Below are positions 1-7,597 of a stretch of 8,431 nucleotides of DNA, piece after piece. Made by a program: the position numbers and the translations under genes. Position 1 is the first letter of the stretch, and the number at the start of each line of letters is the position of its first letter. The stretch is from Fidelibacterota bacterium (GTDB lineage: Bacteria > Marinisomatota > Marinisomatia > Marinisomatales > S15-B10), in the NCBI GenBank assembly GCA_002715465.1, contig PAYY01000021.1:46361-54791 (forward strand), given 5' to 3'. Below the pieces are notes generated by a model, which ran no database searches, had not been told where the DNA came from, and was given only the letters and a program-made list of their open reading frames with translations.

Positions 1-609
1 TCTTTTTTCATCTTTTTCACACTTCCTAATATTAACCCATTTTCAGATTATGGTTGGTTTACTAGCCTGATTAAGGCAAAAAATTCGATTGTCCCAGGGA
101 ATCTTAATCTAACATCTATTGAAATAGCTGAAGGAATGCACCATTATCATAGTTTAGCTATGGTTCTTTCAATTATTATTGCTTTTACAGGGATCGGATT
201 GGCTTTACTTATGTATTTTAAGAAAAAGATTTCTCCTGAAAAGATTACTGCTAAAATGTCAATTCCATACAAACTTTCTGTTAACAAGTTTTTTATTGAT
301 GAGATTTACCAACGTTATCTCATTAATCCCTCAATAAAACTATCAAAGACGATAGCGTTTATTGATTGGGATCTTTATGATAAGTATGTAATCAATGGCT
401 TGGCCAAAATTGCTGAAAAATTTTCTCGAGTTGTTGGTATGCGGTGGGACTATAATTTCCTTGATCAAAAACTTGTTGATGGAGTTGGAAAGAGTACAAT
501 TATTTTTGGTTCACGCCTAAAATATATCCAAACAGGAAAGGTCCAGAATTATATAGTGTGGGTTTTGGTTGGTATAATATTTATTTATGTTTTTCAGGCT
601 ATTACTTAA
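1..609 (+). CDS. nuoL: NADH-quinone oxidoreductase subunit L, C-terminal part (5' end outside window)
   Basis: NuoL is the most distal antiporter-like subunit of complex I in the inner membrane and pumps protons. The frame is open from base 1, with no start codon expected here, and ends with TAA at 607-609, giving the last 202 residues of a protein usually about 600-700 long. Visible parts are the end of a membrane segment (about residues 1-10), a hydrophobic segment at about 46-73, a charged amphipathic stretch (about 90-180) fitting the long lateral helix HL, the family signature IQTGKVQNY near 177-185, and a last membrane helix at 184-201. The helix HL region holds two similar W-D...D..[VL][IV][ND]G blocks (see findings). 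The order L-M-N is the standard one, and nuoM starts 17 nt downstream. Assignment as NuoL rests on the C-terminal lateral helix plus terminal helix, which NuoM and NuoN lack, and on position. Confidence 0.93.
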   Translation, partial: SFFIFFTLPNINPFSDYGWFTSLIKAKNSIVPGNLNLTSIEIAEGMHHYHSLAMVLSIIIAFTGIGLALLMYFKKKISPEKITAKMSIPYKLSVNKFFIDEIYQRYLINPSIKLSKTIAFIDWDLYDKYVINGLAKIAEKFSRVVGMRWDYNFLDQKLVDGVGKSTIIFGSRLKYIQTGKVQNYIVWVLVGIIFIYVFQAIT

Positions 610-626
610 ATAGGGAATTTGATCAG

Positions 627-2174
627 ATGGATTTTAGTATTTTAAGTTTGTTGGTTTGGTTGCCAGTATTGGGATCAATTGCAATTTTATTTGTTCCAAG
701 GGATCAATCTAGTGTAATCAAATGGGTGGCAGCAGTATTTACAGGTCTTCAACTTGTCTTCGCAACTATTCTTTGGTTTAATTTTGATAAAGATTATATT
801 GGTTTTCAGTTTATGGAAAAGGCGGCTTGGATTCCATCCTTTAATATATCCTATATTTTGGGAGTCGATGGTTTAAGTCTTCCTTTGGTAGCTCTTACAG
901 CTCTTCTATCATTCCTTTGTGTATTTGTAAGTTGGAAAATTGATAAGGCACCAAAAGGCTACTTCTCACTTTTTCTTTTATTAGATGCTGGAATGATGGG
1001 TGTTTTTCTTTCCCTTGATTTTTTCTTGTTTTATATTTTTTGGGAAGTGATGTTGCTACCCATGTATTTTCTTATAGGAATGTGGGGAGGTCCTCAACGT
1101 GAATATGCTGCAATAAAGTTTTTTCTATATACACTATTTGGTTCTGTTCTTATGCTTATCGCTATTTTGGCTCTTTACTTTACCTGCGGTAGGACCTTTA
1201 ATATGATAGAATTGATAGAAACAGCTCCAACAGCTCTAAGCACACTTTCTTGGTGGGGTTTTAGTGGAGTTAAAGTAGTTTGGATTTTACTTTTTATTGG
1301 CTTTGCAATAAAAGTTCCAATCTTTCCTTTTCACACTTGGTTACCCCTTGCCCATGTTGAGGCTCCAACTGCTATATCTGTGATTCTAGCTGGGGTGCTT
1401 CTTAAAATGGGTACTTATGGTATGCTTAGGATAAATTTCCCAATGATTCCTGATGGTACTGTTTGGTTTGCTGGAGGTCTTGCTATACTTGCCTTAATTA
1501 ATGTTATATGGGGTGCTCTTTGCGCTCTTGCCCAGACGGATTTGAAAAAAATGGTCGCATATTCATCTGTAAATCATATGGGCTATGTGATGCTTGGTAT
1601 GGCAGCTGTAGTAGCCGCGAGTGCCGAGAATGGTTCTAATTCAGCCGCGGCACAGCTAGGAATGAATGGTGCTGTTTTACAGATGTTCAACCATGGAACT
1701 ATTACAGCTATGCTATTTATTCTAGTGGGTGTTGTTTATGATAGAGCTCATCATAGGAATATAGATGGTTTTGGTGGTTTGGCTTCAAAAACTCCTATTT
1801 ATGCTGGAGTAGTTGCTCTTGCTTGGTTTGCGGGTCTTGGTTTGCCAGGTCTTTCTGGATTTATTAGCGAAGCGATGGTTTTTCTTGGCGCTTTTCCTGT
1901 TTACCGTACCATTGTTATAATATCGACTCTTGGCATTTTACTTAATGCCGCATATTTCCTTTGGTCTTATCAAAGAGTATTTCTTGGAAAGCTTAATGAA
2001 AAATATTCAGACCTTGAGGAAATCAATAATCGAGAGCTTTTTACAATTATACCTTTAGCGATTTTAGTGATTTTCCTTGGGGTTTACCCGTCACCTATGA
2101 TTAATGTAATGAAGACTACTATGGCTCATATTATTGAACTTGTTCAAGTTAGTTCTCTAATGACATTTAATTGA
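627..2174 (+). CDS. nuoM: NADH-quinone oxidoreductase subunit M
   Basis: NuoM is one of the three antiporter-like, proton-translocating membrane subunits of complex I. At 515 residues it is close to the usual length (E. coli about 509) and shows about 14 hydrophobic segments. Residues matching known functional ones are present: E140 in FWEVMLLPMYFLIG (equivalent to E. coli Glu144), K229 in AIKVPIFPFHTWLP (Lys234), K260 in LLKMGTYG (Lys265), histidines H316 and H356, and E415 in GFISEAMVF (Glu407). I chose the ATG at 627 over an in-frame ATG at 558 because the earlier one lies inside nuoL. From 627 the protein begins directly with a membrane helix, as the family does. A weak AGGGA lies at 612-616, 10 nt before the start. 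An unusual short polar and alanine-rich insertion sits at about residues 330-347, between membrane helices. nuoN follows after one base. Confidence 0.97.
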   Translation: MDFSILSLLVWLPVLGSIAILFVPRDQSSVIKWVAAVFTGLQLVFATILWFNFDKDYIGFQFMEKAAWIPSFNISYILGVDGLSLPLVALTALLSFLCVFVSWKIDKAPKGYFSLFLLLDAGMMGVFLSLDFFLFYIFWEVMLLPMYFLIGMWGGPQREYAAIKFFLYTLFGSVLMLIAILALYFTCGRTFNMIELIETAPTALSTLSWWGFSGVKVVWILLFIGFAIKVPIFPFHTWLPLAHVEAPTAISVILAGVLLKMGTYGMLRINFPMIPDGTVWFAGGLAILALINVIWGALCALAQTDLKKMVAYSSVNHMGYVMLGMAAVVAASAENGSNSAAAQLGMNGAVLQMFNHGTITAMLFILVGVVYDRAHHRNIDGFGGLASKTPIYAGVVALAWFAGLGLPGLSGFISEAMVFLGAFPVYRTIVIISTLGILLNAAYFLWSYQRVFLGKLNEKYSDLEEINNRELFTIIPLAILVIFLGVYPSPMINVMKTTMAHIIELVQVSSLMTFN

Positions 2175-2175
2175 T

Positions 2176-3669
2176 ATGGGAAATATTCAGAGTATTTTTT
2201 ATTTCATCCCTGAATTAATAATAGTAGGAACTGTCCTACTAGCTGTCCTAGTTGATTTAGTTGTTGCCGATCGAAATGTTCAAAAAGTAGGTTACCTTGT
2301 AATTGCAGGCTTAACTATTTCGTCATTTTTTCTTTGGCTTTCTCCGCCAGATCAAACTACTAATCTATTCCTTAATACTATTGTTATTGACCCTTTCTCC
2401 CGAATTTTCAAATTTATTTTTCTATTAGCTACTTTAATTGTAGTAATGATGTCAATGAAAACTGATGAGCTCAAATCGGTTCGAACAGGGGAATATTATG
2501 CATTGATGGCTGTAATGGTCCTTGGCATGTTCCTTATGGCATCAAGTATAGATCTAATTATGATATATTTAGCCATTGAGGTTGTTTCTATTACTTCTTT
2601 TATTCTCGCTGGCTATCTTAAGGATAAAGTGACATCGAATGAAGCTTCATTAAAATACGTTATTTATGGTGCTTTTTCTTCTGGTATAATGCTTTATGGT
2701 TTCAGTTTGTTGTATGGTCTTACTGGAACAATGAAGTTATTAGAATTAGGGAATGCTGTAGCTGCCCTTGGATCTGAATCAAATCTTGCCCTTACAATAG
2801 CAACTATAATGATTATGGCTGGTTTTGGTTATAAAATTGCTATTGTTCCTTTTCATTTTTGGACTCCTGATGTTTATGAAGGATCGCCAGCACCAGTTAC
2901 AGCGTATCTTTCAGTAGCACCAAAGGCCGCTGGGTTTGCTTTGTTGATTAGATTTTTTAATTCGACTTTTGCTATTGAAGAACCATTTAATAGTCAAGTT
3001 TGGAAATCTATTGCGGGTGTTCCATGGCAAGATATACTCATGATAATTTCTGCTATAACTATGACGGTCGGGAATCTCATAGCAATTCAGCAGAATAATA
3101 TCAAGCGTATGCTTGCATATTCTAGTATAGCACATGCAGGCTATATACTTATGGCTGTACCTGTTTTATCCCAGGAAGGTATTTATGCTATAATATTTTA
3201 TTTAATTGTATATCTCTTTATGCAGTTGGGAGCTTTCTTTATCTCTATAGTGGTTTTTAACCAATATGGTACGGAGAATATTGATGAATACAGTGGAATC
3301 GGATGGAAATCACCATATCTTGGATTTTTTATGACAATTTTTATGTTTTCTCTTACAGGTATTCCACCAACGGCTGGTTTTATTGGGAAAATGTATCTTT
3401 TTGCTGCGCTCATTAATGCAGGGTCTGCTTTTTATTGGTTAGCTATTGTTGGTGTGCTAAATAGTGTAGTCTCGCTCTATTATTATATGAGAGTCGTTAA
3501 AGTAATGTATTTTCAAGGAGATAGACAAAAAGACCTTTTCATTCCTAAAGGTGTTTCAGCTGGTATTATATTAGTCACAGGTATACCCTCTATAATTTTT
3601 GGTATTCGCTGGTCATTTTTAGCTGATTGGGTTAATAGTTCTCTGAAGTTTTTTGTGTCTGGATTCTGA
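2176..3669 (+). CDS. nuoN: NADH-quinone oxidoreductase subunit N
   Basis: NuoN is the antiporter-like subunit of complex I nearest the quinone-binding arm and takes part in proton translocation. At 497 residues it is about the normal length (E. coli 485), with about 14 membrane helices. Conserved charged residues are E135 in YLAIEVVSITSF, K220 in GFGYKIAIVPFHFW, K250 in LSVAPKAAGF, H320 in YSSIAHAGY, and K405 in GFIGKMYLF. Lysine rather than glutamate at that last site distinguishes NuoN from NuoM. The motif FHFWTPDVYEGSPAPVTAYL (residues 227-245 region) is a family hallmark. The start ATG lies one base after the nuoM stop and I see no Shine-Dalgarno sequence, so translation probably depends on re-initiation by ribosomes that finish nuoM. 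It is the last nuo gene here, and its TGA is followed by the only sizeable gap in the window. Confidence 0.97.
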   Translation: MGNIQSIFYFIPELIIVGTVLLAVLVDLVVADRNVQKVGYLVIAGLTISSFFLWLSPPDQTTNLFLNTIVIDPFSRIFKFIFLLATLIVVMMSMKTDELKSVRTGEYYALMAVMVLGMFLMASSIDLIMIYLAIEVVSITSFILAGYLKDKVTSNEASLKYVIYGAFSSGIMLYGFSLLYGLTGTMKLLELGNAVAALGSESNLALTIATIMIMAGFGYKIAIVPFHFWTPDVYEGSPAPVTAYLSVAPKAAGFALLIRFFNSTFAIEEPFNSQVWKSIAGVPWQDILMIISAITMTVGNLIAIQQNNIKRMLAYSSIAHAGYILMAVPVLSQEGIYAIIFYLIVYLFMQLGAFFISIVVFNQYGTENIDEYSGIGWKSPYLGFFMTIFMFSLTGIPPTAGFIGKMYLFAALINAGSAFYWLAIVGVLNSVVSLYYYMRVVKVMYFQGDRQKDLFIPKGVSAGIILVTGIPSIIFGIRWSFLADWVNSSLKFFVSGF

Positions 3670-3731
3670 TTTATTTTCAAAATCATACTGGAATTAATTT
3701 GCTATAAATTGTTTTTGACATAAGGATAACA
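3670..3731 (+). promoter_or_regulatory. nuoN-nqrA intergenic region, possible nqr promoter
   Basis: This 62-nt, very AT-rich gap separates the complex I genes from the Na+-NQR genes and is the only place in the window with room for a promoter. It contains TATAAAT at 3703-3709, which could be a -10 box, but nothing resembling TTGACA lies 16-18 nt before it. A TTGACA does occur at 3715-3720, but with no good -10 box at proper spacing. A short inverted repeat, AATTT at 3696-3700 and AAATT at 3706-3710, is AT-only and weak. I see no GC-rich hairpin followed by a T-run, so nothing obviously stops transcription coming from nuoN. Read-through with an optional extra promoter is the likeliest arrangement, but this is inference. 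Confidence 0.3.
3722..3726 (+). promoter_or_regulatory. Shine-Dalgarno site of nqrA
   Basis: AAGGA lies 5 nt before the ATG at 3732. It is a good ribosome binding site and supports this ATG as the start of nqrA, giving the first nqr gene independent translation initiation after the gap. Confidence 0.75.
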
Positions 3732-5084
3732 ATGACTTTTATTAGAATCAAAAAAGGTCACAACATTAATATTGCAGGTCAGCCTGCCTTTGGAATCAAG
3801 GACTGCATTTCCCCCCATTCAGTAGCTATTCATCCCAACAGTTTCCGATATGTAAAGCCTAAGCTATTAGTTAAGGAAGGGGAAAGAGTTAATCTTGGGG
3901 CGCCGTTATTTTTTGATAAATTGATGCCAGAGGTGAAATGGCCTTCTCCAGGAAATGGAACTATTAAAGAAATTAGATATGGTTCAAAGCGAGTAATTGA
4001 AAAAGTCACTATTATTCTTGATGAGGAAAGTGAGGTATCAGGAGAAAAAATCTACTCTAAAGACACTTTATCAAGTTTAAATAAACAAGAAGTAATTAAC
4101 CACTTACTAATGGGCAATCTTTTCCCATTCATACTTCGCCGTCCTTTTAATAAAGTTGCAAATCCTAAAGAATTGCCAAGAGATATATTCGTTTCAGGAT
4201 ACAATACTTCGCCGATGTTACCAGATCTAGAACTAGTATTGTCAAATCAAAAAGTTGAATTTCAGGCTGGTTTAGATATTTTATCCTGTTTGACTGATGG
4301 TTCAGTTCATTTAACAGTGCGGAATAACTCAGATATTTTTTCTGATATAAAAAATATTAAGCTTAATACTATTGAAGGTCCTCATCCTGCTGGGAATGTT
4401 GGTATTCAAATTCACCATATTGCTCCCTTAAATCCTAGTGATGTTATTTGGACCGTTGAAGCCCAGCATGTATGTCTTTTAGGAAAATATTTTCTGTCAG
4501 GTCACTTTGATCCGAGCATTATAGTTTCAATTGGAGGACCAAATATAACTAATCCAATTCATCTTAGGTCACGTTTAGGTACATCTATCGATACAATCAT
4601 TAAAGATCAAATAAAACAGGGTGACAACCGAATTGTGTCTGGTGACATTCTTACTGGAAAGGAATCATCCGAAAATGGTCATCTGGGTTTTTATCACAGT
4701 TGTGTCAGCGTAGTACCAAAATCTGAGAAGCGAAAATTTCTTGGACTTTTTCAACTTGGTGGAACCGACTCTCATTATTCACTGACGAATAGTTTCTTCG
4801 GTAAGAGAAACAAAAATTTTTATTTTACGACGCTTAATAATGGAAGTGAACGACCTATTGTTCCAATTGGATCTTGGGAAGCTGTTTTACCAATGGATAT
4901 ACTGCCCAATGAACTTTACCGCGCTATAGTTGCGAATGATTTAGACTTGATGGAAAAGCTAGGTATACTTGAATGTGACGAGGAAGATTTAGCACTCTGT
5001 TCATTTGCCTGTCCAAGTAAAATTGATGTAGGGGGAATGGTTCGGCGTGGGCTAAATATGATTTGGGATGAGGGAAATAAGTGA
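3732..5084 (+). CDS. nqrA: Na+-translocating NADH-quinone reductase subunit A
   Basis: NqrA is the large, soluble, cytoplasm-facing subunit of Na+-NQR. It docks on NqrB and has been linked to quinone binding. At 450 residues it matches the family (about 446 in Vibrio). The N-terminus FIRIKKGHNINIAGQP is the typical NqrA opening. A biotinyl-lipoyl-like barrel segment follows at about residues 35-97, with PSPGNGTIKEIRYGSKRVIE at 71-90. GPHPAGNVGIQIHH (216-229), with VIWTVEAQHV shortly after (238-247), is a strong family signature, and the C-terminus carries DLALCSFACPSKIDVG (419-434) with the conserved C423 and C427. No membrane segment is seen, as expected. The start is the ATG at 3732, with AAGGA 5 nt upstream. 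The stop overlaps the nqrB start (GTGA). It is the first gene of nqrABCDEF and directly follows nuoN. Confidence 0.97.
   Translation: MTFIRIKKGHNINIAGQPAFGIKDCISPHSVAIHPNSFRYVKPKLLVKEGERVNLGAPLFFDKLMPEVKWPSPGNGTIKEIRYGSKRVIEKVTIILDEESEVSGEKIYSKDTLSSLNKQEVINHLLMGNLFPFILRRPFNKVANPKELPRDIFVSGYNTSPMLPDLELVLSNQKVEFQAGLDILSCLTDGSVHLTVRNNSDIFSDIKNIKLNTIEGPHPAGNVGIQIHHIAPLNPSDVIWTVEAQHVCLLGKYFLSGHFDPSIIVSIGGPNITNPIHLRSRLGTSIDTIIKDQIKQGDNRIVSGDILTGKESSENGHLGFYHSCVSVVPKSEKRKFLGLFQLGGTDSHYSLTNSFFGKRNKNFYFTTLNNGSERPIVPIGSWEAVLPMDILPNELYRAIVANDLDLMEKLGILECDEEDLALCSFACPSKIDVGGMVRRGLNMIWDEGNK
5071..5075 (+). promoter_or_regulatory. Shine-Dalgarno site of nqrB
   Basis: AGGGA lies inside the end of nqrA, 5 nt before GTG at 5081. 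Its spacing is what decides the GTG start of nqrB, since no ATG lies near the conserved N-terminus. Confidence 0.7.
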
Positions 5085-6259
5085 GATTTTTAAAAAATAT
5101 TTTTGATTCACTAGAGCCCAAATTTAAGGATGGAGGTTTTCTTGAAAGGCTCTACCCTCTTTTTGAGGCTACAGAGACAATATTATTTTCTACAGATACT
5201 CAAACTTCTTCTCACGGTCCTCATATTCGAGATAGTATTGACATCAAACGAGTTATGATTCTTGTTGTTGTGGCTCTAATTCCATGTTATTTCTTTGGTG
5301 CTATTAATATTGGTTATCTAAATGCAAAGGCTTTGAATATTCCTAGGGGAATGTTTAGTAATTTCCTTTTTGGCATGAAATATGTTTTGCCAGTCTTATT
5401 AATTACTTTTGCAACAGGTGCTTTTTGGGAGCTTTTTTTCCCCATAATACGTAGACATGAAGTAACAGAAAGCTTTCTTGTTACGTGTGCACTTATACCG
5501 CTTACTATGCCTCCTGATGTGCCTTTGTGGATGGTAGCAGTGGGAACTTCTTTTGGTGTAGTTTTAGGTAAAGAAGTATTTGGTGGAACTGGAATGAATA
5601 TTTTCAATCCCGCACTTATAGCTAGAGCATTTGTCTACTTTGCTTATCCAACAGCTATTTCAGGTGACAAGGTTTGGGCAATTGGTCCTGATGGATATTC
5701 TGGTGCTACAGCATTGTCTATCCCAGCAGCGGCAGTCAATGCTGATAGCGTTAATCTTTTAAATAATGTTACTCAGTTTGATTATTCTTGGTGGAATATG
5801 TTCATTGGCTTTATTCCTGGATCGGTAGGTGAAACTAGCAAAATCTTGATTCTATTAGGTGCTTGTTTTTTAATAATTACTAAGATTGCTTCTTGGAGAA
5901 CAATGTTAGCATCTGTAGTTGGACTTTTTGCTACTGCATTTCTTTTTAATATACTTGCACCATTTTCTAGTAATAGTATGCTTACGATTCCACCACACTA
6001 TCATCTTGTAATGGGCGGGTTTTTATTCGGTGCTGTGTTTATGGCAACAGAGCCTGTCACTGGTCCTCATACTGATAGGGGCAAATGGATATATGGTTTC
6101 ATGATAGGTTTTCTAACTATTGTAATTCGTAGTATTAATCCAGCCTATCCTGAGGGCGTAATGTTAGCAATTTTATTGATGAATGCATTTGCATCTTTTA
6201 TTGATTATTTTGTGGTTCAAAAAAATATTAAACATCGAATGGCCAGATATGCGAAGTAA
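5081..6259 (+). CDS. nqrB: Na+-translocating NADH-quinone reductase subunit B (GTG start)
   Basis: NqrB is the main membrane subunit of Na+-NQR. It carries covalent FMN and riboflavin, reduces quinone, and belongs to the NqrB/RnfD family. At 392 residues it is slightly shorter than Vibrio NqrB (about 415). The cytoplasmic N-terminal segment has HIRDSIDIKRVMI (48-60), followed by about ten membrane helices. The FMN attachment motif DGYSGATALS is at 204-213, with T210 as the predicted phosphoester-bound threonine. Other signatures are MPPDVPLW (143-150), GKEVFGGTGMNIFNPAL (163-179), MATEPVT (321-327) and NPAYPEG (353-359). Acidic residues E127/E130 and D375 align by motif with positions implicated in Na+ movement in Vibrio (from memory). 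The GTG start overlaps the nqrA stop by 4 nt and has AGGGA 5 nt upstream. FMN attachment needs an ApbE-type flavin transferase, which is not in this window. Confidence 0.97.
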   Translation: MRFLKNIFDSLEPKFKDGGFLERLYPLFEATETILFSTDTQTSSHGPHIRDSIDIKRVMILVVVALIPCYFFGAINIGYLNAKALNIPRGMFSNFLFGMKYVLPVLLITFATGAFWELFFPIIRRHEVTESFLVTCALIPLTMPPDVPLWMVAVGTSFGVVLGKEVFGGTGMNIFNPALIARAFVYFAYPTAISGDKVWAIGPDGYSGATALSIPAAAVNADSVNLLNNVTQFDYSWWNMFIGFIPGSVGETSKILILLGACFLIITKIASWRTMLASVVGLFATAFLFNILAPFSSNSMLTIPPHYHLVMGGFLFGAVFMATEPVTGPHTDRGKWIYGFMIGFLTIVIRSINPAYPEGVMLAILLMNAFASFIDYFVVQKNIKHRMARYAK

Positions 6260-6983
6260 CAATTACGTCTTATTATTTACTAGTATAGTAACAATAATTC
6301 TAGGTTTCCTTTTATCAATGGCATTTTCTAAGCTAGAGTTAATTACCGAGCAAAATATTGCTGTAGATATGAAAAAAAATATTCTTAGAGCTTTAGATAT
6401 TAGAGAAAATGAAGGGGAAGTGTGGACTAATGAAACAGTACAGTCTTTGTATGACAACTATATTAGAACTTCCATTCTAGATCGACAAGGCCAAGAAGTT
6501 AAGGGTGTAGATCTTGATTTAATAAACCCTGAGATTGACACTACATTTTTCCCTCTTTTTACGAAAATTATTGATAATAAAATTGAAGGTTATGCTATTC
6601 CGGTAATTGGCCGTGGTTTGTGGTCGACATTATATGGGTATCTTGCTCTTGAACCTGATGCTATAACAGTTAAAGGTATTCAATTCTATAAACATAAAGA
6701 AACTCCTGGCCTTGGTGGTGAAGTAGAAAAAGATTGGTTCACCAGCAATTTCATCGGAAAAAAAGTAGTAGATAACAATGGACGATTAATAAGTATTCAA
6801 GTTGTTAAAGGAAAGGTTGATGAGAGTTCAAGTGAATCCTATCATCAAGTAGATGGCATATCAGGTGCTACAATGACCTCAAAAGGTGTTAATAGTTTTC
6901 TCAAAGAAGATTTGAGTAAGTATGAACCATTTTTTAATAGGATTCGTAAGAAGGAAAAGGAATCAGTTACATGGCAATCTTAA
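6249..6983 (+). CDS. nqrC: Na+-translocating NADH-quinone reductase subunit C
   Basis: NqrC is a membrane-anchored subunit with a periplasmic FMN-binding domain that passes electrons between the NqrD/E iron-sulfur centre and NqrB. At 244 residues it is a little under the usual length (about 257). One N-terminal membrane helix (about 7-26) is followed by the soluble FMN-binding domain. The motif ETPGLGGEVE is at 151-160 and GISGATMTSKGV at 203-214, with T208 as the predicted covalent FMN site. I chose the ATG at 6249, overlapping nqrB by 11 nt, because it puts a short polar head directly before the anchor helix. The in-frame ATG at 6183 would add 22 residues read out of frame from nqrB. There is no clear Shine-Dalgarno sequence, so translation is probably coupled to nqrB. 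It overlaps nqrD by 13 nt. Confidence 0.96.
   Translation: MRSNNYVLLFTSIVTIILGFLLSMAFSKLELITEQNIAVDMKKNILRALDIRENEGEVWTNETVQSLYDNYIRTSILDRQGQEVKGVDLDLINPEIDTTFFPLFTKIIDNKIEGYAIPVIGRGLWSTLYGYLALEPDAITVKGIQFYKHKETPGLGGEVEKDWFTSNFIGKKVVDNNGRLISIQVVKGKVDESSSESYHQVDGISGATMTSKGVNSFLKEDLSKYEPFFNRIRKKEKESVTWQS
6957..6961 (+). promoter_or_regulatory. Shine-Dalgarno site of nqrD
   Basis: AAGGA lies within the purine-rich end of nqrC, 9 nt before the ATG at 6971. It supports the start of nqrD inside the nqrC coding region. Confidence 0.65.
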
Positions 6984-7597
6984 ATAAATCCTCGCGTAAG
7001 GCTATTGCTGATCCTCTAATGAGAAATAATCCCATTGGTATTCAGGTATTGGGTATATGTTCAGCCCTTGCTGTTACTGTTCGAGTAGATCAAGCTGTCA
7101 TAATGACAGCTGCTGTTGTATTTGTACTTACGATGTCAAATTCTATTGTTTCTTTAATTAGATCATTTATCCCAAATAGAACTCGTATTATAATACAACT
7201 TTCGATTATTGCGGGTCTTGTTACTTTTATTGACATGGTTCTTCAAGCCTATATGTATGATATGAGTAAACAGTTAACAGTTTTTGTTGCTTTGATTATT
7301 ACTAACTGCATTGTTATGGGACGTGCTGAAGCTTTTGCAATGCAGAACTCTCCAGGTAAATCATTCCTAGATGGTTTAGGAAATGGTATAGGATATGGTG
7401 GAATTCTAATAATGGTTTCATTCTTTCGCGAACTACTTGGTTCGGGAACTCTTTATGGTTATCAAATAATTCCTCTTTGGTTATATGATAAAGGATATGA
7501 GAATCTTGGTTTAATGGTGCTTTCCCCAGGAGCATTTATTGTTCTTGGTTTAATTGTATGGCTTCAGCTACAATTTACAAAGCAGGAGAAGAAGTAA
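6971..7597 (+). CDS. nqrD: Na+-translocating NADH-quinone reductase subunit D
   Basis: NqrD is an integral membrane subunit of the NqrDE/RnfAE family. It forms an inverted pair with NqrE that holds an iron-sulfur centre in the middle of the membrane. At 208 residues (usual about 210) it has six hydrophobic segments. The two cysteines that ligate the centre are C30 in [12 protein letters not shown] and C113 in [16 protein letters not shown]. The motifs [12 protein letters not shown] (14-25) and [13 protein letters not shown] (151-163) are typical of NqrD. D88 and D134 ([13 protein letters not shown]) are acidic residues in or near the membrane; the latter matches by motif an aspartate implicated in Na+ translocation in Vibrio. 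The start at 6971 lies inside nqrC (13-nt overlap) with AAGGA 9 nt before it. The stop shares one base with the nqrE start (TAATG). Confidence 0.97.
   Translation: MAILNKSSRKAIADPLMRNNPIGIQVLGICSALAVTVRVDQAVIMTAAVVFVLTMSNSIVSLIRSFIPNRTRIIIQLSIIAGLVTFIDMVLQAYMYDMSKQLTVFVALIITNCIVMGRAEAFAMQNSPGKSFLDGLGNGIGYGGILIMVSFFRELLGSGTLYGYQIIPLWLYDKGYENLGLMVLSPGAFIVLGLIVWLQLQFTKQEKK
7584..7588 (+). promoter_or_regulatory. Shine-Dalgarno site of nqrE
   Basis: AGGAG lies 8 nt before the ATG at 7597. It settles the nqrE start there rather than at the in-frame upstream ATG at 7558. Confidence 0.75.

Noticed and set aside
558..626. Upstream ATG in frame with nuoM
   Set aside because: It would overlap the conserved last helix of nuoL and add 23 residues not seen in NuoM; the ATG at 627 gives the normal N-terminus.
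2911..3413. Two - strand open frames (2911-3135, 3198-3413) inside nuoN
   Set aside because: Both are antisense shadows of conserved NuoN codons, with no family similarity or ribosome binding site.
3673..3683. ATTTT-C-AAAAT inverted repeat after nuoN as a terminator
   Set aside because: A five-pair, all A-T stem with a one-base loop cannot form a stable hairpin, and no T-run follows it.
3715..3748. TTGACA (3715-3720) with TAGAAT (3743-3748) as a promoter
   Set aside because: The spacing is 22 nt, too long for a standard promoter, and the -10 box would fall inside the nqrA coding sequence.
4924..5121. - strand open frame across the nqrA/nqrB junction
   Set aside because: It is covered by two conserved genes on the + strand; its composition is odd and no motif is seen.
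5314..5607. 97-codon open frame on the - strand inside nqrB
   Set aside because: It lies wholly antisense to a conserved gene, its translation has no recognisable motif or plausible start context, and it follows from AT-rich codon usage on the opposite strand.
6183..6248. Upstream ATG in frame with nqrC
   Set aside because: The added residues come from reading conserved nqrB codons in another frame; the ATG at 6249 sits directly before the anchor helix.
6263..6457. - strand open frame inside nqrC
   Set aside because: It is short and antisense to the NqrC anchor helix and following region, with no supporting signal.
7314..7535. - strand open frame inside nqrD
   Set aside because: It is an antisense shadow of conserved NqrD codons.
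7558..7596. Upstream ATG in frame with nqrE
   Set aside because: It lies inside nqrD with no ribosome binding site; the ATG at 7597 has AGGAG at good spacing.
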